64,000 nucleotides of DNA from positions 1,957,001-2,021,000 of the forward strand of contig JAQGDQ010000004.1 in the NCBI GenBank assembly GCA_030141605.1. Reading direction: 5' to 3'. The notes beneath the pieces were generated by a model. It saw only the letters and a list, made by a program, of their open reading frames with translations, was not told the origin of the DNA and did no database searches. The translations under genes were made by a program, and so were the position numbers. Positions 1 through 19,689 of this stretch are shown in pieces; within the stretch, counting starts at the first letter, position 1; each line of letters opens with the position of its first letter. Source of the stretch: Tubiluchus corallicola. Lineage: Eukaryota > Priapulida > Priapulimorpha > Priapulimorphida > Tubiluchidae.

Positions 1-2266
1 TAAAGTCTACGCTAACCTACTAGACACAAGTGACACACAACCACTTTAACAGTTGTTAATGAAGCGAGTCAGGTATGTGTCCGGGGTCAGTAAATGACGT
101 AAACAGCCAGAATCACTCAGGAATATTGAACCAAGTAATCACCAATCCATTTACTAACCAGTTCGAGACATCAGAGCCGTTCACACTCGCAAATTTCCTC
201 TCAGAGAGAAAACCCGTGATAAAAACTCGCTAGATCACCAAATATATGCATTGACTGTCCATCTTTTCTCCATCGCTACATTATAGCAAAAGAAAGCCTA
301 GCAGTAGATAACAGACCAATAAGATGTATAACGAATACTGCGTGTAAAACAGCGTAACTAGCAGAGCATATTATGTATTTTTATCGGTTTATACCATACC
401 ATAACCAAATGGTGCATGTATGGAAAAATTTTGTTTTGTTAATTCTATAAAGTAGTACTTTTCAAATTAAAAGTTCACTTTCCGTGTTTATGTTTTTTAC
501 ATAGTTTTGGAAACTATTCGGAGTTATCACATCTAAATACTACTCAAACCTTTGTTTTCTTGACTCTAGATTTAAAGGATCACTTATTCTTTGCAAAAAG
601 TCTATGGAACACAGGTGAAGGGTTTTTTGAACCTGAAGTGGTGATTTCAGCACTTGGTTTTCCTTACAATTCTACCTCCATCTGTCAGTGATTATTGTCT
701 GGTTACTATGCAACAGTGTGTAACAGAGTTTATATGTGAATAACTATTAATTTTATTTTGTCTGTGCATTTTCGATACCTATTGGTAACAATTGAAACTT
801 TCAGTCATCGCGCAGAGTATCTTGTCATTTCTGATACAACGTCAGAAACCTAACTTATGTGCGCTTGAGAAAACGTGCCAATATGCTCCGAAACTACGAA
901 GAACGTACGCGCATTACTGATAATTTCAGATTAATTCCGATTACGCTCAAAATACTTAGCAGAGGTTTTTTTTGCTATATGCTACTAATTCGTAGCTGTT
1001 TGCACTTAATTAACAAAACGGAGATTTATTAGCAAGCAGTAACAGAAATGAGAGTTGCTGTTACTGTATTTCTTCGTCCGCATAACTTTCAAAGAAGTCC
1101 ACTGCTTCTGAATAGCAGTTCTTAACAACAAGTGTTCTCTAACGCTCTTAATGCAATAACTAGCTCCGTTAGACGTTAGGCTTCTTCGAAAATATTTTCG
1201 TACTTTAGACAAATCTTCTTCTCATTGGTTCCTTTTTATTTGCTAAGCCAAAATGCAATGCAGTTCGTCCAGCAAACACATTGATTGAAAGTTACTGGAA
1301 TAGTCTGTATATAGCTTTTAATTGGTTTGGTGTATTTAAAATCTGGGTCAATATAAATTTATTTTTCTTGGTATTATTAATGTCACTATAATAGCAAATA
1401 AAATCGAAGACTGCTCAAAGGGACCCGGGAATAAAAGCGATGACAATGACAACAATGACCACAAAGACTTGAACTTCATCATCAATAATAGTAGTAGCAG
1501 CAGCAATTAGGCCTACACTAACAGCTACAGCAATAGTGGCTAATAACTCTGCATACCCTTATTGTATCATCGTTATTATACACTCAGCAGATTTGAGTCT
1601 GCATATCCAGATTTTTGCCCAACAGCCATTGTTACAGGGTATAGGATGCTAATTAAGACTATAGTGGCTATTTCAAATGCATGATTTTAATTGTCTTACT
1701 TAACTCATGCACGCGTTGTTCGCATTAGATAACAATTTGGTAATTTTAGTTTGAAGATTAGCATCGTAATGAAGAAATGAACTTACGCTTATAAATTATT
1801 GAAATCAATTTTATTTAATAAAAGGAAATACGATCAGTCTGGACTGAATGTGATTTTAATGACGAATTTACATGATGACGTCATTATTTCCGTATTAATT
1901 TGATTTCGAAAATTCGATATCTGTGCGGTTTGTTCCATCATTAGACAACCTGAATAGTACGTTATTTTTGTGTGTAAACTTTACGTACATTTTTTATTTT
2001 TGTGTGTAAACTCATTAAGTGCTGAATCACACAGTTTTATTCTTGCAATGTAGTTTGTCGTCGGACCGTTTTTTTAAAGATGTTCGTCACTCGTTAATTG
2101 CCATTTGCGCACGTTCGTTGGCTCACCTGGCTGCTTACTGCTAATTGAAGCAACCGACACAAAAGACATCATTTAACATCAAAGCAGAAGCCAAAAACTT
2201 CCATCGCGCAAGAAAGTGACGGAGTGTACGCATTATTTGCCTTCAAAGACGTAATATGTGACGTAA

Positions 2267-2310
2267 AAGACGTCTATATAAGTTTTTCAGTACTGTACTC
2301 AGAAAGTTCT
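2267..2310 (+). promoter_or_regulatory. Possible TATA-type core promoter
   Basis: The sequence gacgtctatataagt, followed about 25-30 bases later by cagtactgtactcag, has the spacing of a TATA box and a start site. A CRE-like palindrome (tgacgtca) occurs upstream near 1876 and tgacgtc recurs near 2703. No coding exon was recognised downstream on the same strand before the end of SQLE, so this may be chance in AT-rich DNA or the promoter of a noncoding transcript. Confidence 0.2.
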
Positions 2311-2410
2311 CCCGTAAACCTCCTTTAAGACACTCTTTTGAATATTGTATGAGCTTGTTTAACTTGCTAGCCAAATATACACGACTACGACGGTTGTAAA
2401 ATTTTAAGCA

Positions 2411-2460
2411 TTGAAATTATTGCTGGGTTTATAAAATTTGAAATTATTGCTGGGTTTATA
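2411..2460. repeat. 23-bp direct repeat, two copies
   Basis: The unit ttgaaattattgctgggttt plus ata occurs at 2411-2433 and again at 2438-2460 without mismatches. It is a short local tandem duplication with no evident coding role. Confidence 0.9.
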
Positions 2461-3065
2461 GGCACGCACTTGGACATAAGATTGCCATCCAAAGCTAACG
2501 TCTATTAGACTTAAAAATGAACTGAAACCGGTAAGTGCATAAGCAAGAACATTTACATTAAAGAAAAAGCTAGGTTTTTGCAAAGTTAGGCTCATTTCAC
2601 TGTTCGCGAAAGATGTTAGAATTTAATAATAAAAATGAGATTAGCGCGTGTAATTAGTAGGTCAATTAAAAGCCGCTCCCATTTTGAATGTCTTCTACCA
2701 ATGACGTCGTTCACTGGCTGGAGGAAATCAATGCACTGTCAATTTCCACCAATAATTTAAAAAAAAAAAATGGATGCCATTTTTGTGATATTTTGCTTGA
2801 ATGTTAGGTAAGCTGCAGTGTAAGCAGGGCGCACTGACAGAAAGCCAAGATGCACTTGTTAAAAGTCACAGTCTACCAGTTGCGTCAGAATTCTTAAGTG
2901 AATAGCGGCTACCACCGCACCTTTCTATATAGCGGTAGTAAAAATTTATTTTGTTTTAATTTAGACGTTTGTTTTTGCAAATTTCTTTGTTAAATTTTCC
3001 CAAGTTAAAAAGATAGCGGTAAAATAAACCCAACATGCTAAACGACTTGTCCTTTTCTTTAATTG

Positions 3066-3066
<1 letters not shown>

Positions 3067-3115
<49 letters not shown>
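3067..3115. repeat. (TG)n microsatellite
   Basis: An uninterrupted TG dinucleotide run of about 49 bases. Open frames across it translate as His-Thr repeats and are artefacts. Confidence 0.98.
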
Positions 3116-3118
<3 letters not shown>

Positions 3119-3494
3119 TGTGCGCATGTGCATAGTGTGCGTGTATTGTAAATGTATAATAATTGTGCTTTTATTGTATTGTACATTCAATTCTTAATAT
3201 GCAAATCTATTTATTTATAAAGGTTTGTTGATAGTCATACATTTGGGGCAGCGGTGCTGTGATTGATACTGCAGTTCTGCACTTTAATAAGAAATGAGAA
3301 AATTGTTTAAAGAACTATAAAAAAATGTAACCTCCTTCGTGGAGGTAATAATTGATAAATTGAATGAAACTTAATTCATTGTTTAACAGGCTTAAAAAAT
3401 CTCTAACAAAGTACATAATATTTACTTGTAAGTTACTTTGTACAAATCATAAGTATGTATTCAAATTCCATCACGGTCTCACATTATGATGTTA

Positions 3495-3497
<3 letters not shown>

Positions 3498-3528
<31 letters not shown>
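3498..3528. repeat. (TA)n microsatellite
   Basis: A near-perfect run of about 31 alternating A/T bases. Confidence 0.95.
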
Positions 3529-3534
<6 letters not shown>

Positions 3535-5143
3535 CTCACTATATTTATATATAAGTATAATGACCCTTTTAGCTGCTTCTAAACCATTTAGCAATAAAAT
3601 GCTCTATTCGCTGTGTAATTATTAAAAAGAAACGTACTATATTATGCCACAGTTTCTTCCATCATTATTTTGAATGCGAGTTTTAGAGACAGGTACGACA
3701 ATTACCTTTTCATTCAATTAGGCATTTTCATTGTTTCCAAACACATCTGTAATATGCAAAGAGTCGCAGTTCAAGACATTAAGTACTTGCTAAGCAAATC
3801 TACTTTTGACACTACACTTAAAAATAGGTGGGAGATTACGAAATGAATGTGTTTTAAACACTATATCACACAATGTAGCTTGAAGAGTATCAGCAAAGTA
3901 TGACAGTAATTATGATTGCCTGAGGGACTTACCTGCAATAAAATGATTATCCAATTATTACTAAATGTCAGGAATATTATCAGGTACATACATAATAAAA
4001 GTTTATCTTTTGAGTTAATTACGCACAATTGTACAAAACGGATCAATACAATAGATTGATAAATCCCATACTCCACTTAACATGCTGACATATACAATAT
4101 GCTCTCCATATCAAACTGAAATTAAGTCAACTTGTCATAAGTTATGAAAAACACTTAGACATTTTGCATTAGACATTTTCACCATGCAAATATTGTACTG
4201 ACACAATAAATCAACTTGCTAGATTTCACATATGAATATTTTGGAGAAAATGTCTGCATACAAAAATTTCATTATGTGTGACATAATAAGCCATCAAAGT
4301 AACTTAATCTAGTTGTCAAGGAAAGTGGATGGTGGGAGAAACTTATTCATATTTATAAATGACTGTATAGCCTAATACAGTAAACACTCGATTTAGCTAC
4401 TGATATAGTAGAAATTGTTCCCATTGCTGATGCATAATTAATTAATGTACAAAATAATTGGCTGTTAAAAATGTTCCCATTTTGCAAATATATCTAAAAT
4501 ATCCCAGTTTGATCATCATAGAAAGCATTGCATCCAATTTTTTCCCCTAAAACCAAAATTAACGCCATGTAATCATTATACAGCTAAATATGTACACACC
4601 ATGGCATCTTTGACTAGGTAGTCATGAAAAAAATCTAAATATCCACTAAACTGGTGAAAAAAATATGAATTTAGCCGCAGAAAACATCGAGACTCATCAC
4701 CTAGCATAATAAAAAGCATCGTAAAAATAGGTTTCTAATACTTTTTATGATGAAGTAACTTATACACCCTACAGACAAATTTGTTTATCAATAATTTAAA
4801 AAAATACAAGTTCACCATGACTAAAAATCCACGGAAGCAACAACAATTGTGCCAATCTACTTTTTAACCAACTGATAAATTTATAAAAATAAGTACAAGC
4901 TACTTAAAATATCTATCTAGCACTGTTACAAAATATCTCATGCATGGTAATGAAAATATATGCTACGTTTGTAAGCTCAATTCATTTGCAAATTAAGTAC
5001 ATAATCTACTATTTTGCAATAAAGATATTGTGCGTCCATTTTAAACATGATCATAATCGAAAGAAATTGACCAGCAATTTGTCGAATAATGTGCACTGGT
5101 AAATGCAATATCCTGAGAGAATAAACAACATTAATTACGGACT

Positions 5144-12965
<7,822 letters not shown>

Positions 12966-13012
12966 TCTCAGTTTGATAGTACTAGGGTCTCAAACGCCAG
13001 TTTACACCTAAA
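12966..13012 (-). other. SQLE 5' UTR part and upstream splice acceptor
   Basis: On the minus strand the sequence tttttag followed by gtgtaaactgg lies just upstream of the SQLE start codon, which suggests a splice acceptor inside the 5' UTR near 13012. The first, noncoding exon would then lie upstream; a good donor (gtcag followed by gtgagg) occurs at 14303/14302 and could end it. Both assignments are inferences from splice signals alone. Confidence 0.3.
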
Positions 13013-13212
13013 AAGATTTATGAACAATGAAATATAGATAAAAGATTCACTTTTAACTACAAATGTACAATGGTATTTGCTAACTTCTGTTTTTTGTTTT
13101 TGTCTTTTCTTTCATTTGCTTTTTTACTGTAAAGTTTATCATAGCTTTTTTGTTTTGTCATTTTTACAATAGATTTTCTATCGCCAGCTTTTTGGCCTTT
13201 AATACTCTATAA

Positions 13213-13226
13213 TGGGGGGGGGGGGT
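13213..13226. repeat. Short poly-G tract
   Basis: About ten consecutive G residues stand out in otherwise AT-rich DNA. No coding role is apparent. Confidence 0.8.
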
Positions 13227-13524
13227 TGTTAAAATTTCACCTTTTGCATCTTCAGAGAGGTATGAAATATCAGTCATGCACATCTATAGGTCAACTAAGT
13301 TTGCATTATTGTGATGGTATAACTGCAACTCTAGTGGAACTTCGGCAATTATGCATGCACCAACACTGTCACATTAAATTTTGTGTGAAATTAATGCAGG
13401 TTCTAATTTGAATTGTACATGCTGTGAGAAAGGCAGCTATAATTATTCCTATCTATAAAGCAGTTGTTTGACACATTTTACAATACATATCGGTTGTATG
13501 TCCACCACAGTGCACTACTCTCAA

Positions 13525-13745
13525 GACAATGCTTCAAAACAATTAGTGGAAACACTATTCTGGCAAAACCTGACTTTTTGACAGTTCTCAGAGTTATATT
13601 TGGTCATCGGCTAGAAATAACATCAGATTTCACTTTTTTGGGCATTGTGTAGCTCAGCCATGAAACTGTCCCCCATCATCAACCATCAAGTGATTCATCA
13701 TTCCACAGTATCAAATTTCAAATGGCATTTGAGAGAGGGCCAGTT
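13525..13745 (+). mobile_element. LINE (non-LTR retrotransposon) 3' coding tail, decayed
   Basis: This plus-strand stretch matches the minus-strand stretch around 18170-18360. Shared landmarks are the start tgcttcaaaa-aattagtgg, the core acttttttgggcattgtgta, and catgaaac-gtc with a run of serine-rich codons. In non-LTR elements this is the C-terminal tail after the reverse transcriptase. Stops and substitutions break the frame. Nothing upstream to 13226 is recognisably part of it, so it is a 5'-truncated copy. Confidence 0.65.
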
Positions 13746-13814
13746 ACAGGTAGGTACTCTCTAGGTTTTCATTTCTTTGGACAAGGCATTCTTGGATAAG
13801 TTATTTTGTATTAA

Positions 13815-13881
13815 TCAGTGAAAAGTAGCTGACGAGATAGACTGTCAGGTAGTTGTCATCTCGTCAGCTACTTCTCATTGA
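13815..13881. repeat. 24-bp inverted repeat (hairpin)
   Basis: The arms 13815-13838 and 13858-13881 are inverted copies with about two mismatches; the inner 16 bases (aagtagctgacgagat) are perfect. The loop is 19 bases. It could be a foldback element, a pair of transposon ends or a transcribed hairpin; the sequence does not decide. Confidence 0.9.
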
Positions 13882-14918
13882 AGTAGTACCGTACTACCAA
13901 AACTGTGGAACTACTGTCACTGAAGTGCACGTTATGCATAATACCATTACTACCGTGTTATACACCTATACGGTAATCTTTAATGAAAACAAATTTCATA
14001 CGAATCAAGTCACAAAATACATAGTTTTATTTATAGCAGGTTGAGGCCGCTATCCCTTTTCGTCCCTATAGCCATTCAGTACAATAATACTTGAACTTGA
14101 CCATTGATAATAATCAGTAACTAGTAATATAGTATAAAATAATAGTTAATACAGACCCTATTACTAAACTGTTTACATACTTACTGCTATGAACATACAA
14201 ACTGTACCGCTATCACTACACATAGACGGCAGGTGCTATTTTGAGTTTAAGCTGAACTGGAATTAGGAACTGTAACAACTGATACCTGGATGATTGCCTC
14301 ACCTGACTAAACACGGTCAGCTGTTCCTAGTTTCTCGTGGTCTGATTACAAGGCATAACCCCTCGAAAAAAAATTTCCATTATAACCAATTCATTAACCA
14401 GCTTTGATAAATTTTAAAAAAAATAACGTCTGCAATTATCCTCTATTTAGGCTTATTAAAGAAAACTGGATATTTAATTTTTAATAACAAAACTTATAGC
14501 GGCAATTTTCCAAATTTTGCGTTTACAAATCATCCCGGCAGATGGCAAGGCAATAAAAATGTCTGTCTCTGACATAAACGTTTTTACACAGATCTAGATG
14601 GCCCGCAGTAGGTTTTGAGGTAGCAAAAAACATGATAGGTTTATAAGTCGATGCAAAATGTCTACTGTGCGAGTACAGGTAAATTGCCTGTAGTTGGAGT
14701 ATACTGTATAGCCATTTGGTATTGCTATTAGAATACATGTAGGCCTATTTGTGTAATTTGCATTGTTTTAATAGACCCTAGACTGGTCATTTTTGCCTAC
14801 TTACAAGCGTGCGAAAAAGTGTCCTCTTTTTTAACTAAGACAATATGGTAACCCTAGGTATACATGTATTTTATATTAGGGAATGACTAAAGGTCATTCT
14901 GGACTGCAGCAACTAAAA
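13882..14918. other. No gene recognised (upstream of SQLE)
   Basis: The stretch probably contains the SQLE promoter, since SQLE runs leftward from here. No conserved exon was seen. A candidate noncoding exon end on the minus strand at 14303 is mentioned with the SQLE 5' UTR. Confidence 0.4.
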
Positions 14919-15040
14919 ATACGGATCCGTGTCTCGAAAATACGGATCGATCCGTACGGCGAACGATATTAACGAGAAAATACGGATCGCCGTACCTATG
15001 TACGACGCGAAGAATATTGGCGAGAAATACGGATCGCCGT
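14919..15040. repeat. Cluster of ATACGGATC motifs (left)
   Basis: The motif atacggatc occurs at about 14919, 14940, 14980 and 15027. It is often extended into a palindrome such as acggatccgt or tacggatcgatccgta. Such interspersed short palindromes are typical of subterminal regions of DNA transposons, where transposase binds. A related cluster lies at about 17905-18021. Confidence 0.7.
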
Positions 15041-15285
15041 CAGAAAAGGGCAATATAATCACTTTCTTGTTTATCCACAACCTCAAACTACGCAATTGTA
15101 AATATCCGCGGATTGAGTGAAATTGAATATCCTCATAGATATCTATATTACAACGTATTCCCTAGATAGGACACGTGGTGAATGCGCGCAACACTCCGTC
15201 ATATTACGGTGGTCGAGTCATGCTTTATTACTATAGCGTAAACATAGTGACTGCCTAATTTTAGTATAAAAGAAGCATTTGTAGG

Positions 15286-16197
15286 GCGCTGAGTAACCCA
15301 CTAGCCGAAGTAGGGCACTTCCGGTAAAAGCTGTGCTAAATTTGCAGAAAAGCAGTGTCGTACATGGGCAGCCCAAGTAGGGCACTGGCGATTCTTGACG
15401 AGAATCGAGAATTATCATGATATCGTAAAACATAAAACTAAATTTGCTTTACCGAAAAAGTAACTTGTATTTTTATATGTATTTTTTACAATAGTATCAT
15501 CAGTATTATTAGCTCTATTAAAATCATTATAACATTGTACTAAGTATCTAATGCTTTAAAGAGAGAAACTATGCACACAGTTATTATAGAAGTAATTATA
15601 AGTTTAAAAATGAGACAGATGCTGCTAACCCTTCACAACACAAAAAAGTAATTCTTAACATTTAGGAAAAGCAAAGACAATTAGTTTTAATAATATCAAT
15701 AGTATTGTAACACATAGGGCACTGTCCTACATGGCTCGCTAGCCCATGTAGGGCACATAGATCGCTAGAACGTTTGCTTCAGAGAAAACAATTATTTGTC
15801 CAAGAGATAGTGAAATGGATCGTCTGTCTCTGAAGCGAGACAAAATAAAAAAAGATAAAATGATATACCTTAAACAAATGTTGAAATTGCTAAAAAGTGG
15901 GTTTATTTCACTTCAACAACATTAATATCGAAACCAAATTTAATATTGTCCGTTCTACCAGCTGAGAATAAAATTCTTTTATTTTATCAGATGTATAATA
16001 AATTATTCAACGTGTATTGACGTTTTTAATTATTATTATTACATAAACGAGGACAACGGACGGTGCTAGTACACTTAATGACTCAATTTGCGACCTGTCT
16101 CTAGTGTCCTACTTGGGCAGCCCATGTACGACATATCCTACTTGGACTAGCCCATGTACGCCAATTGTCCTACTTCGGCTAGTGGGTTACTCGGCGC
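15286..16197. mobile_element. 912-bp TIR element (MITE) with subterminal repeats
   Basis: The left end gcgctgagtaacccactagc and its continuation cgaagtagggca are repeated in inverted form at the right end, where the reverse complement reads gcgccgagtaacccactagc then cgaagtaggaca. The TIR is about 32 bp with two mismatches. Inside, the phrase agccca(a/t)gtagggcac and its inverse recur near 15370, 15715, 15740, 16105 and 16140. No open frame of transposase size is present, so the element is nonautonomous. No clear target-site duplication was found. Confidence 0.8.
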
Positions 16198-17900
16198 GCA
16201 ACAGAGTTTATCCCCCGTTTGCATACGAAAAACAACAGGATTAGGTTAAAAAACCTTTTTTCATATATTACGCTGAACTTTTAATTTTTTCTGATATGAA
16301 TGAATGTGTTTTGTATTGTCAATTGAATATATTTGCGGCTTCCCATTGTAACAGTTTTATCTCACTAATTAGCATTGTTAGCGCTTGAACATTTAATAAT
16401 GTAATAGATTGCATAAGTCTTAAGGTGCTTGCTTGATGTTAGTTAATATTTCTACTGATAAATACTTTTAAAAAGAATGTGAATATCCTATTATTGTGTA
16501 TGCCCGTTTTAATTTTTAATAATTATAAAATGTTTTTTTACTAGAGTTCTGCTACTTTACATGTAACTCTAAGGAAATTGCAACAACAGTGAACCATTGT
16601 CTGCATAGTGGCAAAATTATTAGAATTTAATTATTCAGTTAGAACATTTTTTGCAAAATTCTAAAAGTTTATTTTTGAAGTATCAAAGTGCTGTACTGTA
16701 TTACTAAATGAGCATTCTACACTCACGGTGCACAAAATTTTTTGACAGGGTCAAAAAGCTTCAAACAAACACTTTACGTACAGCATAATTAAACACATAA
16801 TTACGGCAATAAATGGTCGTTACGTTGGGGAAATAGGCATTTGAGGCCTTTAAGTGGTCGAAATAGTTCAGCAAGGAGTTTCGTAACTGTTTTTCGGCAT
16901 TAAAGATACAAAATTTAGGTTTTCATTCACAAACAGAATTTATTGCTTTCTAATCAGCGAATTAACTAGTTTTCATGAACTAGCTTTATACATTACACAT
17001 TATAAGTCTCGGCCTATTCAAACCTTTAACCTCGAGGAATCACAGAGAAAGTGAAGTAATTTGATGTTTTAACTCAATATAAAGGGGATTAATATGACAA
17101 TCGAACGTAATTATACTTATTGGAACCTTTATTAAATGCAAATTTGTAAAATGGCCTTTTTATTTTTTAATAAAAATGACATATAAAACACTACAAAAAT
17201 TGAATTGGAATATGACTGTCATTAATTGTAGTACAGCTTTGATATGCAAAATAATAAAATAACTAATTAATATGAGGCCTGGCTCACATAAAGATGCTTT
17301 ATAATGTTTACAATGACAAACAAAATAATAAACCAAGCAAGTAACAGTAACCAAGTATAAGTAATAACTACATTATAATATTCGTAGCATACCTGGCAAC
17401 AGGTGCATGTAACAGTTCAGCAACTCTACTGCATATCACATCAAGACTAAAAATTTTTCTGTGTTCGACAAGTCAATAAATAACAACTCAAACTAAGGAA
17501 AAATACAGTTAGTAGGTTATCACATTCACAACACTCTATAAAAAATAGGCTGGTAGATCATCATATTAACACACTCTAAGAAATTCATACCGCATTAAGA
17601 TTTAAACTCTTGCTAACTGGCCTACTACATATCAAAATACTAAAGTTTTTTGTAACAATAAACAAAAAAAGCAAACAAACTATTAATTGGTAGCATATGC
17701 AACTCACAGCACTAAATCAAAGCTAACAATTTGCAAGACAATAAAAAGAGACTAACTAATATTTACAGTGTAACTATTATATTACGAAGAAAAATGGTAC
17801 GGCTACAGGCTGTATAATGCCATATCACCATTTTCATGAAGTGGGGATGTACTTTTCAATGATGTGCAGGACACATGGTATGCCGTATGTCGTAAAAATT
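16198..17900. other. No gene recognised
   Basis: AT-rich sequence without convincing exons on either strand. If the two ACGGATCC clusters are ends of one element, this is its interior. Confidence 0.4.
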
Positions 17901-17904
17901 GTCA

Positions 17905-18021
17905 AAATCCGTATGTTTTGTAAATGTCACAAAAAGCACGGATCTGTATTTGTTGCAAAAATAGCTATGAATACGAATCCGTATTCGGTATCGCAGAAAA
18001 GACGAGAACGGATCCGTACCT
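17905..18021. repeat. Cluster of ACGGATCC-type motifs (right)
   Basis: The variants aatccgtatg, acggatctgtat, acgaatccgtattcgg and acggatccgtac occur within about 115 bases. The reverse complement begins tacggatccgttctcg, close to tacggatccgtgtctcg of the left cluster, so the two clusters are in inverted orientation. Confidence 0.65.
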
Positions 18022-18169
18022 CTAGCCACTTCCTTTATATTGAAGTGCAGTTTGGTTTACTTTGTAAGAATGCAGTTGGAAATGTTGTTTATTGACCAAA
18101 TATGTTCTTAAAATAAATGAGGACCTAGATGGTAGCTATCTATAAACGGTCCTCTCTCAGATGTTTTTT

Positions 18170-19245
18170 GAAACTGTCAGCTGATGAAGCACTGATGATG
18201 GAAGACGGTTTCATGGCAGAACTACACAATGCCCAAAAAAGTTAGGTTCTAGCTGGTTGCACAAATAAGTTATTGTCTTATGACCACGAAAAACTCTGTG
18301 AGGCCTGGAAAGAAGTCTGTCTCTGTCAGAATAGAGTTACCACTAATTATTTTGAAGCAGTTCACAAGGTCTACTGTCTCGCACCTTTGCTCAAGAGTAG
18401 AAATTGGAGGGATCCAAGTCAATAGCAAGACGAGTATATCTATTCTGAGTTTTTTCAAGAGCATTCTTGAGAGTACCTTACTGGGGTGACCATGCAACCG
18501 ACGTATTCCAAAATGAGCCGAACAACAGCTTTATAGCTCTACATTTCTCGATATAACAGAGTGCTTGGTCGTGCCAACACTACGATTTGCTTTTTCAATT
18601 ATGTGGTTCAGATGAGAATTCCATTTCAGGCCATTGGAAATCATTACTCCCAAGGCTGTAATACAACTTTTTTCAGCTATTTGTACATTATTTAGAAAGT
18701 AAAGTGTAGCGGATTTTGTGCATATTCTAAGTATGGCATTCTAAGTTTAAGAGCCATCAACCATTTGCTGCACCAGTCTAAAATTTCATCCAAGTCATGT
18801 TGTAAAATACAATGATCATCCTAAATTGGACAAAACAGCTTTAAATCATCAACAAATAATGGGATGCTAGTCCCTGGGGAAATGCAATCAGTAATATCAT
18901 TAATAAAAATTAGGAAGCAATAATGGCCACTCAAGGTTCCTTGGGGAATACCAGTTGTAATGGGGCACCATTCAGTGGGCACCATTCATATACCATTAAG
19001 AACAACACGTTGGAAACAATGAGTAAGAAAGTAATTGAACCACTTGAGAAGCTTATCTCTTATACCGGAATACTCCATCTTAAGTAAGATATGCTGGTGA
19101 GGGACAGAATCAAATGCCTTTTTGAAGTCAAGATAAAGTACATCAGTACCAGGCAAAATGGAATCATTGAACAAGCTTGTCCAGTCCACTGATTTAAACA
19201 AGAAATAGATTGGTAATGACTGAATGAAGTGGAAGGAAACCATGT
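18170..19245 (-). mobile_element. LINE reverse-transcriptase relic, copy A
   Basis: Read on the minus strand from about 19243, the translation shows the catalytic-block motif LYLDFKKAFDSVPH. After a frameshift near 18985 it shows TTGIPQGTLSGH and the active-site relative FVDDLKLF (normally F/YADD). It continues with DEILDWCSKWL, a LGVMISNGLKWNSH-type block and the tail that also occurs at 13525-13745. Several stops and at least one frameshift show it is dead. The order fits a CR1/Jockey-like non-LTR element. Its 5' part is missing. Confidence 0.85.
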
Positions 19246-19577
19246 TTAAATTTACATGTGTTCAGTTTGGATGAGGAAAGTTAAAATCTGATCCCACAAC
19301 ACGGTTTCAAAGCATTTGACAACTACCAATGACAAAAAGATATATGGGGTGAGGATCATCACATGTGTTTGACTATTCGGGGATTGGGTTTTAGATACCT
19401 TTAGTTACCTTGTGGCTACCCTCTTTTGTAGTTCCCAATTTTCTTTCAGATTTGGATAGCCAATATGTGTAAAAAAAACCTTCAGGGTTATGTCATATAC
19501 ACATCTATTTAAGCACTGTTATTTGTGGCGCTAGCACAACACTTAAAAACATAAATGATTTAGTGTACTATATTTCA

Positions 19578-19620
19578 TGAATATATATATATATATATAA
19601 CTTTCCTATATATATATATG
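19578..19620. repeat. (TA)n microsatellite
   Basis: Two adjacent AT runs (around 19578-19601 and 19608-19619) separated by actttcc. They lie between two LINE relics. Confidence 0.9.
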
Positions 19621-19689
19621 AATATGTTGGTTTTAGGACCGAGCTATTAGAGCAAAATAGTGACTTCAGTATACAAGACTTCATCAAAG

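Larger units (their letters stand above)
1..5143. other. No gene recognised (left flank, 3' side of SQLE)
   Basis: I read both strands and found no exon with recognisable protein similarity; the open frames here are short and of low complexity. The stretch holds a (TG)n run, a (TA)n run, a 23-bp direct repeat and a TATA-like sequence, listed separately. A sequence resembling a pogo-type terminal repeat (cagtaaacactcgatttagc) lies near 4379, but I could not find its partner. The part just left of 5144 is presumably SQLE 3' UTR, but I cannot place the cleavage site. Confidence 0.5.

Noticed and set aside
2956-3186. 76-aa frame with His-Thr repeats
   Set aside because: It is a translation of the (TG)n microsatellite.
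4379-4420. Pogo-like terminal repeat cagtaaacactcgatttagc
   Set aside because: No inverted partner was found nearby, so I do not call a transposon.
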